Assembly: GCF_042648365.1 (NCBI RefSeq)
Contig: NZ_JBHRXI010000012.1
Location: 1 to 64,000, forward strand
Length of the DNA stretch: 64,000 nt
Source of the DNA: Lutimaribacter_A marinistellae
Lineage (GTDB): Bacteria > Pseudomonadota > Alphaproteobacteria > Rhodobacterales > Rhodobacteraceae
Direction of reading: 5' to 3'
The position numbers were made by a program, and so were the translations under genes. Numbering within the stretch: position 1 is the stretch's first letter; every line of letters starts with the position of its first letter. Under the pieces are notes generated by a model. That model saw only the letters and a list, made by a program, of their open reading frames with translations, was not told the origin of the DNA and searched no databases. Shown one piece after another: positions 34,073-43,320 of this stretch.

Positions 34073-34130
34073 CCCGTGATCCCTTTCGCCCCTCCTGTTA
34101 GGGGCTTTGGGCAACGGTGCCAAGGGCGCG

Positions 34131-34784
34131 CTATTCCAGCGTGGCGATGATGCTGCGCAGCGTGGCGATCCCGTCGCCCTTTTCGGACGAGGTCAGCACG
34201 AGTTCCGGATAGGCAGCAGGATGGCGACCCAACGCCCGGCGGACCTGGTCGAGGACGCGATCAAGGTCCTTTTCCTTGACCTTGTCGACCTTGGTCAACA
34301 CGCATTGGAAGGTGACGGCGCTGCGGTCCAGCAGGCCCATGATCTCTTCGTCCACGGCTTTCACGCCGTGGCGCGCGTCGACCAGTACAAAGGCCCGGCG
34401 CAGAGTTGATCGCCCGCCGAGATACTGCTTCAACAGCCTTTGCCATTTCTCGACCACCGACAGCGGCGCATTGGCATAGCCATAGCCGGGCAGGTCCACG
34501 AGATACAGGTCCGGTCCTTGCGTGAAATAATTGATCTCTTGCGTGCGGCCCGGTGTGTTCGACGCCCGCGCCAGCGCCTTGGTGCCGGTCAACGCATTTA
34601 TCAGCGTCGATTTGCCGACGTTGGACCGGCCTGCGAAACAGACCTCCATCCGGTCAGCTGCAGGCAGGCCCGACATGGCCACGACACCCTTGAGGAACTC
34701 GGATTGGCCCGCAAACAGCTTGCGGCCCGCTTCGCGCTCGGCGTCTTCGGGCTCGGCCGCCAAGGGAAAGGGCAGGGGGCTCAT
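34131..34784 (-). CDS. engB: Ribosome biogenesis GTPase EngB/YihA
   Basis: A 217-residue small GTPase of the TrmE-Era class that helps 50S assembly. Motifs: G1 GRSNVGKST, G2 region NTPGRTQEINYF, G3 DLPGYGYA, G4 LTKVDK, and G5 TSSEKGDG. The ATG at 34784 overlaps the stop of the MOSC gene (ATGA). EngB between yidC and argB is the ancestral alphaproteobacterial order; here a MOSC gene lies between it and yidC. Confidence 0.96.
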   Translation of the reverse strand: MSPLPFPLAAEPEDAEREAGRKLFAGQSEFLKGVVAMSGLPAADRMEVCFAGRSNVGKSTLINALTGTKALARASNTPGRTQEINYFTQGPDLYLVDLPGYGYANAPLSVVEKWQRLLKQYLGGRSTLRRAFVLVDARHGVKAVDEEIMGLLDRSAVTFQCVLTKVDKVKEKDLDRVLDQVRRALGRHPAAYPELVLTSSEKGDGIATLRSIIATLE

Positions 34785-35518
34785 TGCGGAATCACCTCGT
34801 CGCCGATTCTGATTTCGCCTCCTTCGACCACTTCGGCCTGAACGCTGAAATCCTGATGTCCCCATTCCGACAGCACCGCCAGCGTATCGGCGTCGCGCGT
34901 TCCGGTCTCGGGGTTGGCCATCGTGGCCGTGCAGCGCGTCGTACGTTCGCGCACGCGGAACAGCACCTCTCCAATGCGAATCTCGCGTCCGATCCAGTCA
35001 AACTCCTCCCAGAGCGGGAGACCGTCGAACCAGACGTTGCCACGCCAGCGGTGAATTGACAGATCCCGGCCCAGCCGACCCTCGACGGCACGGTGAGACG
35101 CCATGTTGCACAGCGTGACCGAAGGGAAATCCGCATCCGTCATCCCGCGACCCGGGACGCGCACGATCCGCGCCGAGGCCGCACGATCCGGCGGCATCAA
35201 CGGCGCAACCCAATCAAGAAACAGTTGAGCCTCCCGGTCCGGCGCAAAAGTCAGGTCGGGCCTTTCGGGGTGGCTCAACGTCACCTCGTCTCCCCGCACC
35301 CGGGCCGTGATCGCCATCAGCTGCGGGACCTTGGCGATGCGGGTAAAATGCGCGCAGGGCACCCATTCGGTGCCGTCGGCGTGTGATTTCTCGTGCGCTA
35401 CGGCCCAGACGCGATCGCCGGGCATGGTCTGCCCGGCGATGAAATCGGCCCGCTTCAGCGCTTCGCGGCCGTGACTCTTGATCGGATGGCGCCAGAGTCC
35501 GGTGACGGTCCCAGTCAT
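34781..35518 (-). CDS. MOSC-domain protein
   Basis: A 245-residue protein with an N-terminal beta-barrel (VTGLWRHPIKSHGREAL, about residues 4-20) and a MOSC domain. RTTRCTATMANPETGTRD (about residues 193-210) carries the conserved cysteine proposed to bind sulfur or molybdenum cofactor. MOSC proteins transfer or use Moco/sulfur, and some reduce N-hydroxylated compounds. It overlaps the yidC stop and the engB start. Whether it serves the molybdenum hydroxylase 10 kb away is unknown. Confidence 0.88.
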   Translation of the reverse strand: MTGTVTGLWRHPIKSHGREALKRADFIAGQTMPGDRVWAVAHEKSHADGTEWVPCAHFTRIAKVPQLMAITARVRGDEVTLSHPERPDLTFAPDREAQLFLDWVAPLMPPDRAASARIVRVPGRGMTDADFPSVTLCNMASHRAVEGRLGRDLSIHRWRGNVWFDGLPLWEEFDWIGREIRIGEVLFRVRERTTRCTATMANPETGTRDADTLAVLSEWGHQDFSVQAEVVEGGEIRIGDEVIPQ

Positions 35519-37338
35519 TTACCGCTGTCCTTGGGCGTTCGCTTGAAGCCCGACTTGATGTTGCCGAACACGTCGGGCGTGTAACCCTGACTGCGCATGA
35601 TCAGATACTGCTGGGTGAACGTAATCGTGTTGTTCGCTATCCAGTAGACCACCAGACCGCTGGCGAAACCGCCCAGCATGAACATGAAGACCCATGGCAT
35701 CCATGCAAAGATCATCTGTTGTGTCGGGTCGGTTGGCGCCGGGTTCAGTTTCTGCTGAAGCCACATCGAAATACCCAGCAATAGGGGCAAGATTCCGATG
35801 AAGATGAGCGCCATCAGGCTCTCCGGTTCGGGCGCGGCCCACGGCAAAAGGCCGAACAGGTTGAAGATCGAGGTTGGATCAGGTGCGCTGAGGTCCTGGA
35901 ACGGTCCGAACCAAGGTGCATGGCGCAATTCCAGCGTGACAAAGATCACCTTGTAGAGAGAGAAGAAGATTGGAATCTGCAGAAGGATGGGCAGGCAGCC
36001 CGCGGCTGGATTGACCTTTTCCTTCTTGTAGAGCTCCATCATGCCCTGCTGCATCTTCTGCCGGTCGTCGCCCGCCTTTTCCTTGAGTGCCTCCATCTGC
36101 GGTTGCAGTTCCTTCATCTTGGCCATCGAGACATAGGACTTGAACGCAAGGGGGAAGAGGATCGCCTTGATGATGAGCGTCAGGCCGATGATGGCCCAGC
36201 CCATGTTGCCGATCAGCAGATTCAGTTCGTGCAGCAGCCAGAAGATCGGTTTGGTCAGAAAGAAGAACCAGCCCCAGTCGATGCTGTCGACGAATTTCAG
36301 CACACCGCCGCGTTGGTATTCGCGGATGGACTCCCATTCCTTGGCGCCGGCAAACAGGCGAGTGGTAACCTCGGCGCTTTGGCCGGCTTCGACCGTCACG
36401 GTGGGAAGGACAGTTTCGGTCTGGTAAATCTTGCGTCGGTCGTCGTACTTCGCGGCGGCTCGGAACGGCGAGCCCGGCTCGGGAATGAGCGTGGTCATCC
36501 AATAATGATCGGTAAAGCCGATCCAGCCGTTTTCCTGTACTTGGAACACCTCGGCCTGCGCGCGCTCGGTCGGGTCGATCTCGAAATCGCGCATGTCGGA
36601 ATAATCGATCTCTGCCAGCGTGCCGTCGGTCATACCGACCACGCCCTCGTGCAGGATGAAGAACTCCTTGAGTCCGGGCAGGTCGGCATCCTCGCCGATC
36701 CCGTGCCGCGCAAGAATACCGTATGGGGCAAGGCTTGCCGCGGCAGAGGAGGTGTTCTCGACCGACTGCGTCACGGTGAACATGTAATCCTCGTCCACCG
36801 AAAGGACCCGGCGGAAGGTCATGTTCTTGTCATTGGTCCACGAAAGCGTGACAGGGTTTTCCGGCGATAACGTTTCGCCGGCCTCTACCCGCCAGTTCGT
36901 GTTCGGTCCCGGTACGTCCTCCAGCGAGAGCCCGGCGCCCGGAGCCCAGCCATAGAGCGCATAATAGGCCGAGGGCGTGCCAACGGGTGAGAGCAATTCG
37001 ACGATATCGGCATCGGGCTCAAGCGACACTTCGTAGTCTTTGAGCGAAAGCTGGTCGATACGTCCGCCGCGCAACGAAATCGAGCCGGACAGTCGGGGCG
37101 TGTCGATGGCAACGCGCGGGGCCTCGGGTTGTTCTTCGGCCGTGACAACACCCTGGCCGGAGGCATCGGACGAGGCCGCGCTGCTGGGTGCAACCGCCGT
37201 TCCGTCTTCGGACGCGGTGACGGCGGGTTGTTCCGCAGGTGGTGTCTGTTCCGGAGGTGGGAACAGCACGAACCAGACAAGGATCACCAGAAAGCTGAGC
37301 GCGGTTGCGAGGATGAGATTCTTGTTCTGATCGTCCAT
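35515..37338 (-). CDS. yidC: Membrane protein insertase YidC
   Basis: YidC inserts and folds inner-membrane proteins, alone or with SecYEG. The 607-residue protein has an N-terminal TM (LILATALSFLVILVWFVLF), a Pro/Ala/Glu-rich linker, a large periplasmic beta-domain to about residue 355, and five C-terminal TMs. It has KEKAGDDRQKMQQGMMELYKKEKVNPAAGCLPILLQIPIFFSLYKV split across TM3 and its loop. The start MDDQNKN at 37338 is the family N-terminus. Coupled to the MOSC gene by a 4-nt overlap. Confidence 0.97.
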   Translation of the reverse strand: MDDQNKNLILATALSFLVILVWFVLFPPPEQTPPAEQPAVTASEDGTAVAPSSAASSDASGQGVVTAEEQPEAPRVAIDTPRLSGSISLRGGRIDQLSLKDYEVSLEPDADIVELLSPVGTPSAYYALYGWAPGAGLSLEDVPGPNTNWRVEAGETLSPENPVTLSWTNDKNMTFRRVLSVDEDYMFTVTQSVENTSSAAASLAPYGILARHGIGEDADLPGLKEFFILHEGVVGMTDGTLAEIDYSDMRDFEIDPTERAQAEVFQVQENGWIGFTDHYWMTTLIPEPGSPFRAAAKYDDRRKIYQTETVLPTVTVEAGQSAEVTTRLFAGAKEWESIREYQRGGVLKFVDSIDWGWFFFLTKPIFWLLHELNLLIGNMGWAIIGLTLIIKAILFPLAFKSYVSMAKMKELQPQMEALKEKAGDDRQKMQQGMMELYKKEKVNPAAGCLPILLQIPIFFSLYKVIFVTLELRHAPWFGPFQDLSAPDPTSIFNLFGLLPWAAPEPESLMALIFIGILPLLLGISMWLQQKLNPAPTDPTQQMIFAWMPWVFMFMLGGFASGLVVYWIANNTITFTQQYLIMRSQGYTPDVFGNIKSGFKRTPKDSGK

Positions 37339-37464
37339 CGGGGACAGCCACCTTGTGCTAGCAAAGACACCGGTGGGTTCAACAGTCACGAGGCCCAAAG
37401 GTCAAGCAGATTCCCCCGGTTTCACCGGGTCAGATTGCCCGTTTCGCCTCCTGAATGCATCAGT

Positions 37465-39036
37465 TCATCTTGTCTGCCCGCCGATCCGGGGTGCTTCGCG
37501 TAGCTTGTCGGAATGGGACGCGATCCAGTCCAGTGTCTGTTCGAACGGCATGGGCCTGCCGATCCCGAAGCCCTGAACATGATCGCAACCTAGTTGGGCC
37601 AGCAGCGCGTGTTCCCCCACGGTTTCGACGCCCTCTGCCAGCGTCTCGAGGCCAAGCCTTTCTGCCATGGTCAGGATCGCCGCGACCATCCGCTGTTGTT
37701 CGGGGTCCCGATCGGCTTTCATAACAAAGGACCGATCGATCTTGATGCGCGATATGTCGAACCGGCGGATTGACGCGATGGAGGCATGGCCGGTGCCGAA
37801 ATCGTCCAGATCCACCCGGCAACCCATCGCGCTAAGCCCCCGGATGTTGCGCGTTATGACATCGTCGGGGCCTTGCGAGAAAACGGTTTCCAGCACTTCG
37901 ATAGACAGGCGGTCAGGGGTCAGTTCGAACCTGTCCAACTCCCATTGGATGCGTTGTACCAGTTCGGGGTCCCGCAATTCGTCGGCGGTAAAGTTCACGC
38001 CCACGCGGGGCACCTCCGTGCCTGCACTGTCCCACGCCTTCAGGGCGGTGAGGGCGTGATACAGCATTACTTGACCCAGTTTCTGAACCATTCCGGCCTC
38101 TTCCACGGCCGGCAGAAAGGAATCCGGGCCAAGGATCCCGCGGACCGGGTGCATCCAGCGCGCAAGTGCTTCGAACCCAGTGACACGGCCTGTATCGGTC
38201 GATATCTGCGGCTGGTAGAAGGGCAGGATCTGGCCGGTTTCCAACGCTGCCACCACCTCGTCCCGCAGGTTCGACTTTGACCTGATCTGACGGTGCATAT
38301 CCGGCGAAAAGGCGCGGATCGCGGATGGGCCGTTGTCGCGCGCTTCTTTCAAGGCGACCAATGCGGCCTCTAGCCAGTCGTCGGGTTTATGTCCCGGCGC
38401 GCGACTGCTGAGACAGAACCCGACCGAGCACGAGACATAGACAGTGCTTGCATCAACCGAAATCGGATCTTCGACAGAGCTCTGGATGCGACCGGCCATC
38501 TGGATACACAGCTCCAGATCCAGTTGCCGCACCGGCGAAAGGCACACTGCGAACCGGCAATCGGTGAGCCTGGCGACGACATCGCGTTCACGAAGGGCGC
38601 CGCGGATGCGTTCGCCGCTGCGCAAAGCGACAAGGTCGCCCGTTGCCGCGCCGTGCCGCGAGATCATTTCGTGATAGTCGTCAAGTTCGATCAGGAAACA
38701 TGCCGATTTGAAATCCGGGCCTTGCGCCGCGTGATGGATTTCGGTCATCGCGTTCTGGAAACCTTCCCGCAGCATCAGGCCGGTAACGGCATCGCGCGGT
38801 GTGGCATTATCCTTTGGCCATTTCCCCAATGCCCCTGCTAGTGCGAACAGCAGTGGCAGACCCAGCGATGTCATGAGCAGCGCTACTTCCCCGCCCAGCC
38901 AGAAAGCTCCTAGGGTCAGCGCCGGAAGAAAGGCAAGGATCGCCGGCCCGGTCAGGATCGGCAGGAGGCTATCGAAAACAGAACGTAACCGTATCAAGAC
39001 ATGGGATCCTTCAGGTTGTGCGCCGCAGAAACGCAC
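37465..39036 (-). CDS. Membrane GGDEF-EAL protein, cyclase motif degenerate
   Basis: A roughly 510-523-residue c-di-GMP protein. Two hydrophobic stretches (about residues 25-70) are followed by a GGDEF-like domain whose signature reads LTDCRF in place of GGDEF, so it is not expected to make c-di-GMP. The EAL domain keeps the expected residues: FEALARW, NFTADEL, DDFGTGHASIASIRRFDISRIKIDRSFV and LAEGVET. It is probably an active phosphodiesterase. The start is a GTG at 39036, or a TTG at 38997 which has AAGGA upstream. It interrupts the rpmH-yidC block. Confidence 0.88.
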   Translation of the reverse strand: MRFCGAQPEGSHVLIRLRSVFDSLLPILTGPAILAFLPALTLGAFWLGGEVALLMTSLGLPLLFALAGALGKWPKDNATPRDAVTGLMLREGFQNAMTEIHHAAQGPDFKSACFLIELDDYHEMISRHGAATGDLVALRSGERIRGALRERDVVARLTDCRFAVCLSPVRQLDLELCIQMAGRIQSSVEDPISVDASTVYVSCSVGFCLSSRAPGHKPDDWLEAALVALKEARDNGPSAIRAFSPDMHRQIRSKSNLRDEVVAALETGQILPFYQPQISTDTGRVTGFEALARWMHPVRGILGPDSFLPAVEEAGMVQKLGQVMLYHALTALKAWDSAGTEVPRVGVNFTADELRDPELVQRIQWELDRFELTPDRLSIEVLETVFSQGPDDVITRNIRGLSAMGCRVDLDDFGTGHASIASIRRFDISRIKIDRSFVMKADRDPEQQRMVAAILTMAERLGLETLAEGVETVGEHALLAQLGCDHVQGFGIGRPMPFEQTLDWIASHSDKLREAPRIGGQTR

Positions 39037-39069
39037 AATCGAACCTAGGTCTTGATGTTGAGCGAGACG

Positions 39070-39939
39070 TTAACGCAGCTCGGGGATTTCACCTGCATTT
39101 TCATCGAATTCCGCCGACTTGCGCTCAAGCCCGGCGAAGTCGAACAACTTGGGATCAAGCAGGTGCGAGGGACGCGCATTCATCAGCGCGCGGAACATCA
39201 CCTGGCGGCGTCCGGGGCTGTTGCGTTCCCAGCCATCAAGGATCTGCTTGACCTGTTGGCGCTGCAATCCGTCCTGCGAGCCGCAAAGATCGCAGGGAAT
39301 GATCGGATAGTTCATTGCCGTGGCGAAGCGTTCGCAATCGGCCTCGGCCACATGTGCCAGCGGGCGGTAGACGAACAGATCGCCCTCTTCGTTCACCAGT
39401 TTCGGCGGCATCGTGGCCAGCCGTCCACCGTGAAAGAGGTTCATGAAGAACGTCTCGAGAATGTCGTCGCGGTGATGGCCCAGAACCACTGCCGAGCATC
39501 CTTCCTCGCGCGCGATGCGGTAAAGGTTGCCGCGCCGCAGTCTTGAGCAAAGTGCGCAGTAGGTCCGGCCCCGAGGCACCTTGTCCATCACCACGGAATA
39601 GGTGTCCTGGTATTCGATCCGGTGCGGAACGCCCATTTTTTCCAGGAATTCGGGCAGCACCGTTGCGGGAAAGCCGGGTTGACCCTGATCGAGATTGCAG
39701 GCCAGCAGCTCCACCGGCAGCAGGCCGCGCCATTGCAACTCGTGCAGAACGGCCAGCAAGGTATAGCTGTCCTTGCCGCCTGAGAGGCAGACCAGCCACT
39801 TCGCCCCGCGTTCGACCATGCCGTACTGCTCTACCGCCTCGCGCGTGTGGCGCACTATGCGTTTACGGAGCTTCTTGAACTCGGTCGAGCTGGGCGCACC
39901 GGCAAACAGCGGATGGATATCGTCGGCATCGTCTAACAT
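39070..39939 (-). CDS. ttcA: tRNA 2-thiocytidine synthetase TtcA
   Basis: TtcA thiolates cytidine 32 of certain tRNAs using an iron-sulfur cluster. The 289-residue protein has the PP-loop SGGKDS (residues 53-58), the pair Cys128/Cys131 (CALC) and a third cysteine region CDLCGSQ at about residue 215-221, the expected cluster ligands. FHGGRLATMPPKL and YPIIPCDLCGSQ are family blocks. It lies between yidD and the GGDEF-EAL gene. Confidence 0.93.
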   Translation of the reverse strand: MLDDADDIHPLFAGAPSSTEFKKLRKRIVRHTREAVEQYGMVERGAKWLVCLSGGKDSYTLLAVLHELQWRGLLPVELLACNLDQGQPGFPATVLPEFLEKMGVPHRIEYQDTYSVVMDKVPRGRTYCALCSRLRRGNLYRIAREEGCSAVVLGHHRDDILETFFMNLFHGGRLATMPPKLVNEEGDLFVYRPLAHVAEADCERFATAMNYPIIPCDLCGSQDGLQRQQVKQILDGWERNSPGRRQVMFRALMNARPSHLLDPKLFDFAGLERKSAEFDENAGEIPELR

Positions 39940-40016
39940 GTTGCCCCTCTACAGCAGCCCCACGCGCCCGGCAAGCTGGGCTGCGAGGCGGTCCTAAATC
40001 GGCAAGGCAGCCACCG

Positions 40017-40259
40017 TCAATCCTTGGCAGGGTCTTGAGGGTCGGGCACCGGGTCATATCCGGACCTGCCCAGCGGGTGGCAGCGACCGATCCGGCGCAA
40101 GGCAAGCCAGCTCCCTTTGAAGGCGCCATGTTTTTCAAGCGCTTCCAAGGCATAGGCAGAGCAGGTGGGCTGATACCGGCAGTTGAATCCGACCCAAGGC
40201 GAGAAGATCAGGCGATAGGCCCGAACGGGCAGGGCCGCGATATGAGCGAGCGGGCTCAA
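40017..40259 (-). CDS. yidD: Membrane protein insertion efficiency factor YidD
   Basis: An 80-residue inner-membrane-associated protein, usual for YidD. Signature: VRAYRLIFSPWVGFNCRYQPTCSAYALEALEKHG split across residues 10-43, with the conserved cysteines, then RIGRCHPLGRSGYDPVP. The TTG at 40259 overlaps the rnpA stop (TTGA), giving the family N-terminus; a longer in-frame ORF exists. It works near YidC in membrane protein insertion. Confidence 0.92.
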   Translation of the reverse strand: MSPLAHIAALPVRAYRLIFSPWVGFNCRYQPTCSAYALEALEKHGAFKGSWLALRRIGRCHPLGRSGYDPVPDPQDPAKD

Positions 40260-40684
40260 CGGTCCGGCCCGTGCAGCTTTACGAGTGCTCGTCGGAAGTC
40301 GGCGACCAATACCTCGTAGGGACGCGCAATCGTGTCGCCGGGTTTTCCGATCAGCACGTAATCCCACCCCGACCGGCCGACCTCGGGCAATACGGCGCGC
40401 GCAACGGCCCGTAAACGCCGTTTGGCGCGGTTGCGGGTCACGGCGTTGCCGATCTTCTTGGAGCAGGTAAATCCCACACGGATCGCTTTGGTCCCGACCG
40501 GTTCATCTGGTCCACGCGGTCGAGCCTGTACCAGCATCGACGAGGTGCCACAGCGTCTTGCGCGCGCCGCGCGCAGGAAATCGGTGCGCTTTTGCAGTAC
40601 CAAGATGTCCGGCCATGACGAAACCGCCGAAGGCATGTCCCTGTTCAGGCTGATGCCTTGTGCAGGGGCCTCCGGCGGCGTCAT
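40256..40684 (-). CDS. rnpA: Ribonuclease P protein component
   Basis: RnpA is the protein cofactor of RNase P for tRNA 5' processing. The 142-residue frame shows LQKRTDFLRAARA, RVGFTCSKKIGNAVTRNRAKRRLRAVARAVLP (RNR motif) and GWDYVLIGKPG. The N-terminus from 40684 is longer than usual; an internal ATG (MPSAVSSW) 16 residues on would give 126 residues. It follows rpmH by 26 nt as in most bacteria. Confidence 0.94.
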   Translation of the reverse strand: MTPPEAPAQGISLNRDMPSAVSSWPDILVLQKRTDFLRAARARRCGTSSMLVQARPRGPDEPVGTKAIRVGFTCSKKIGNAVTRNRAKRRLRAVARAVLPEVGRSGWDYVLIGKPGDTIARPYEVLVADFRRALVKLHGPDR

Positions 40685-40710
40685 GTGAAAGCGGTCCTGT
40701 TGCGGAGCGA

Positions 40711-40845
40711 TTAAGCGCTCAGCGACTTGCGGCCACGTGCGCGGCGCGCGTTCAGGATCTTGCGGCCCGCCTTGGTGGCCATACGTGCGCGGAAACCGTG
40801 GCGGCGTTTGCGAACCAGGTTCGAAGGCTGATAGGTGCGTTTCAT
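40711..40845 (-). CDS. rpmH: 50S ribosomal protein L34
   Basis: L34 is a small basic 50S protein. The 44-residue product starts [20 protein letters not shown], the invariant family sequence, and ends [11 protein letters not shown]. The start at 40845 is the known N-terminus. A consensus promoter lies about 70-100 nt upstream. It is the first gene of the rpmH-rnpA-yidD block. Confidence 0.98.
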
Positions 40846-40914
40846 CGCTCCGTCTCCAATCTCTTGCGGTGGGGTTCGGCGCGGATTCGCCTGCCCGTCA
40901 TGTCCGAAGCCCGG

Positions 40915-40943
40915 TCCATACTGGCAGTTCGCCTGCAAGTCAA
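40915..40943 (-). promoter_or_regulatory. rpmH promoter
   Basis: Read on the minus strand, TTGACT (40943-40938) and TATGGA (40920-40915) are separated by 17 nt. Transcription would start near 40908, about 63 nt before rpmH. The -35 is close to consensus. Confidence 0.72.
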
Positions 40944-41106
40944 ACCCCCGGCGCGGGTTTTTCGCCGCGCCCTGAAACATTTCCAGCGCCTTGGACCGAA
41001 AAAGGTTTCAGTCCGCGCGGTTTCGGTACGCCAACCTCACGTTTCAGGGCCGGTACGATCAAGCACGCGTGAACGCCCTGTCGCATTACCTGAAAGAGGC
41101 GCATCT

Positions 41107-41883
41107 ATGGAAGCATCAAGCGCAAAGGCAGCAAAGAAAATGACCGAACGGACCGAGCATCGAGAGGACGGCCGATTTCCCGGCTGGCTGCGCCATCTTC
41201 CGCTGGCCACGATCGTGGCGGTTGCCGTGCTGAGCTGGTTTACCCTTGGCGATTACCTGTCTTTCGAAACCCTGCGCGACAATCGCGAATCGCTGCTTGC
41301 CTATCGTGACGCGCATTACCTTTGGATGGTGGCCGGGTTCATCGCGGTGTATGTCGTGATCGTCGCCTTCTCGCTTCCCGGCGCTGCCGTTGCATCCATG
41401 ACGGGCGGGTTTCTCTTCGGCCTCTGGCTAGGGACCACTTACAATGTCGTCTCTGCCACGATCGGGGCAACAGCCATTTTCCTTGCTGCCCGCTGGGGCC
41501 TCGGCAAGTCGCTGACGACGAGGCTCGAGGCGTCTGAAGGAACGATAAAACGTATAAAGAACGGCCTGCGCGACAACGAGATCGAGGTTCTCTTTCTGCT
41601 CAGGCTCGTGCCGATCGTCCCCTTCTTTGTCGCCAATCTCGTGCCCGCACTTGTCGGCGTCAGGTTCCGAAATTTCCTCGTCACGACCGCCCTTGGCATC
41701 ATCCCCGGCGGGCTGGTCTATACGTGGATCGGCGTCGGGCTGGGCGGGGTGTTCGACCGCGGCGAAACCCCCGACCTGTCGCTTTTGTGGGAACCTTTCG
41801 TGATCGGGCCCATTCTCGGACTGTGTGTTTTGGCGGCCTTGCCCATCGCGATCAAGGCCCTGCGTGGAAAAAAGGGGCTCTGA
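41107..41883 (+). CDS. TVP38/TMEM64 (DedA-like) membrane protein
   Basis: A 258-residue inner-membrane protein with about six hydrophobic segments. The VTT/SNARE-associated core is visible: FSLPGAAVASMTGGFLFGLWLGTTYNVVSATIGATAIFLAARWGLG split across about residues 95-140, then LLRLVPIVPFFVANLVPALVGVRFRNFL with the conserved proline-containing re-entrant motif. Homologues scramble lipids or affect the envelope; the substrate here is unknown. The ATG at 41107 follows AAAGAGG. The flavoprotein gene starts 3 nt after its stop. Confidence 0.88.
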   Translation: MEASSAKAAKKMTERTEHREDGRFPGWLRHLPLATIVAVAVLSWFTLGDYLSFETLRDNRESLLAYRDAHYLWMVAGFIAVYVVIVAFSLPGAAVASMTGGFLFGLWLGTTYNVVSATIGATAIFLAARWGLGKSLTTRLEASEGTIKRIKNGLRDNEIEVLFLLRLVPIVPFFVANLVPALVGVRFRNFLVTTALGIIPGGLVYTWIGVGLGGVFDRGETPDLSLLWEPFVIGPILGLCVLAALPIAIKALRGKKGL

Positions 41884-41886
41884 CCC

Positions 41887-43305
41887 ATGGAGCGAATTGA
41901 AACGGATATCCTGGTCATCGGGGCCGGGTCGGCGGGCCTGTCTGTTGCTGCGGGCGCGGTGCAGATGGGCGCCAGCGTGACCCTGCTCGAAGGCGGTGAA
42001 ATGGGCGGCGACTGCCTGAATTTCGGCTGCGTCCCGTCCAAGGCGCTAATCGCCAGCGCCAAGGTTGCCCACGCGCAGGCGCATTCTGCCGTCTTCGGGG
42101 TGCAGAGCGTGACGCCCCAAATCGATTATGCGGCGGCCAAGGACCACGTCCACGACGTCATCGCGCAGATCGCACCTGTCGACAGCCAGGACCGGTTCGA
42201 GGGTCTTGGCGTGCGCGTTATCCGGGAATATGGGCATTTCATTTCGAAGACCGAAGTCGAGGCCGGACCCTATCAAATCACAGCGCGCCGAATCGTGATC
42301 GCGACCGGTTCGTCGCCCACAGTTCCGCCAATCGAAGGGCTCGAAACCGTACCCTATCTTACCAACGAAACACTGGTCGATCTGCGTGAGAAACCCGATC
42401 ACCTCTTGATCATCGGGGGCGGCCCGATCGGCATGGAGATGGCGCAGGCCCATATCCGGCTCGGCTGCAAGGTAACGGTGATCGAGGGTGACCGGGCCTT
42501 GTCCAAGGACGACCCCGAGGCGGCGGCCATCGTCCTCGACGCGCTGCGCGGTGAAGGTGTCGAGATTGTCGAAAGCGCGCAGGTGTCTCGTGTCGCAGGA
42601 GAGGCCAGCGAAGTCCGGGTCGAAACGGCGGACGGTCGGACATTCAGCGGCTCTCACCTTCTGCTGGCGGTGGGCAGGACTCCGAACATCGACCGGCTAA
42701 AGCTTGATGCTGCCGGTGTGGCAAGCACCAAGCGCGGGATCAAGGTGGATGAGAGCCTCCGCAGCACCAATCGCCGCGTCTATGCAATCGGCGATGTGGC
42801 GGGTGGTCTTCAGTTCACTCATGTTGCCGGTTATCACGCGAGTGTCGTCATCCGCTCTCTTCTCTTCGGGTTGCCGTCAAAGGCGAAGACCTCGCACATC
42901 CCCTGGGCAACCTACACCGACCCGGAACTGGCCCAGATCGGACTGACCGAGGCCCAGGCGCGCAAGACGCATGGTGATCGCCTTGAGGTCGCACGCTTCG
43001 ACTACTCGCATAACGATCGCGCCATCGCCGAACGGCGCAAGACCGGGTTCATCAAGGTCATGGTCGTCAGGGGCAGGCCGGTCGGTGCGACCATCGTGGG
43101 CCACCAGGCGGGGGAGCATGCCAATCTCTGGGCGCTGGTACTGGCCAACCGCCTGAAGATGAGCCAGATTGCCGCAATGGTGTCGCCCTATCCTACGGTC
43201 GGAGAGGTGAGCAAGCGGGCGGCGGGAGCGTATTTTACCCCGCGCTTGTTCGACAACCCATGGGTGAAGCGGGTGGTCAGCCTCGTTCAGCGCTGGCTGC
43301 CCTGA
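41887..43305 (+). CDS. Mercuric-reductase-like pyridine nucleotide-disulfide oxidoreductase
   Basis: A 472-residue FAD/NAD(P) flavoprotein. The FAD site GAGSAG is at residues 12-17, the redox disulfide GGDCLNFGCVPSK has Cys43 and Cys48, the NAD site is LIIGGGPIGMEMAQ, and RTPNIDRL / VYAIGDVAG complete the fold. The C-terminal dimerisation site reads SPYPTVGE, so the histidine of lipoamide dehydrogenase (HPT) is replaced by tyrosine, as in mercuric reductases. No N-terminal HMA domain and no mer genes are near, so mercury reduction is unlikely to be its normal job. It is coupled to the TVP38-like gene. Confidence 0.88.
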   Translation: MERIETDILVIGAGSAGLSVAAGAVQMGASVTLLEGGEMGGDCLNFGCVPSKALIASAKVAHAQAHSAVFGVQSVTPQIDYAAAKDHVHDVIAQIAPVDSQDRFEGLGVRVIREYGHFISKTEVEAGPYQITARRIVIATGSSPTVPPIEGLETVPYLTNETLVDLREKPDHLLIIGGGPIGMEMAQAHIRLGCKVTVIEGDRALSKDDPEAAAIVLDALRGEGVEIVESAQVSRVAGEASEVRVETADGRTFSGSHLLLAVGRTPNIDRLKLDAAGVASTKRGIKVDESLRSTNRRVYAIGDVAGGLQFTHVAGYHASVVIRSLLFGLPSKAKTSHIPWATYTDPELAQIGLTEAQARKTHGDRLEVARFDYSHNDRAIAERRKTGFIKVMVVRGRPVGATIVGHQAGEHANLWALVLANRLKMSQIAAMVSPYPTVGEVSKRAAGAYFTPRLFDNPWVKRVVSLVQRWLP

Positions 43306-43320
43306 TCGGGAAGGACTTGA

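Noticed and set aside
40846..41106. Replication origin near rpmH
   Set aside because: No DnaA-box cluster or AT-rich unwinding element is visible and dnaA is not present.
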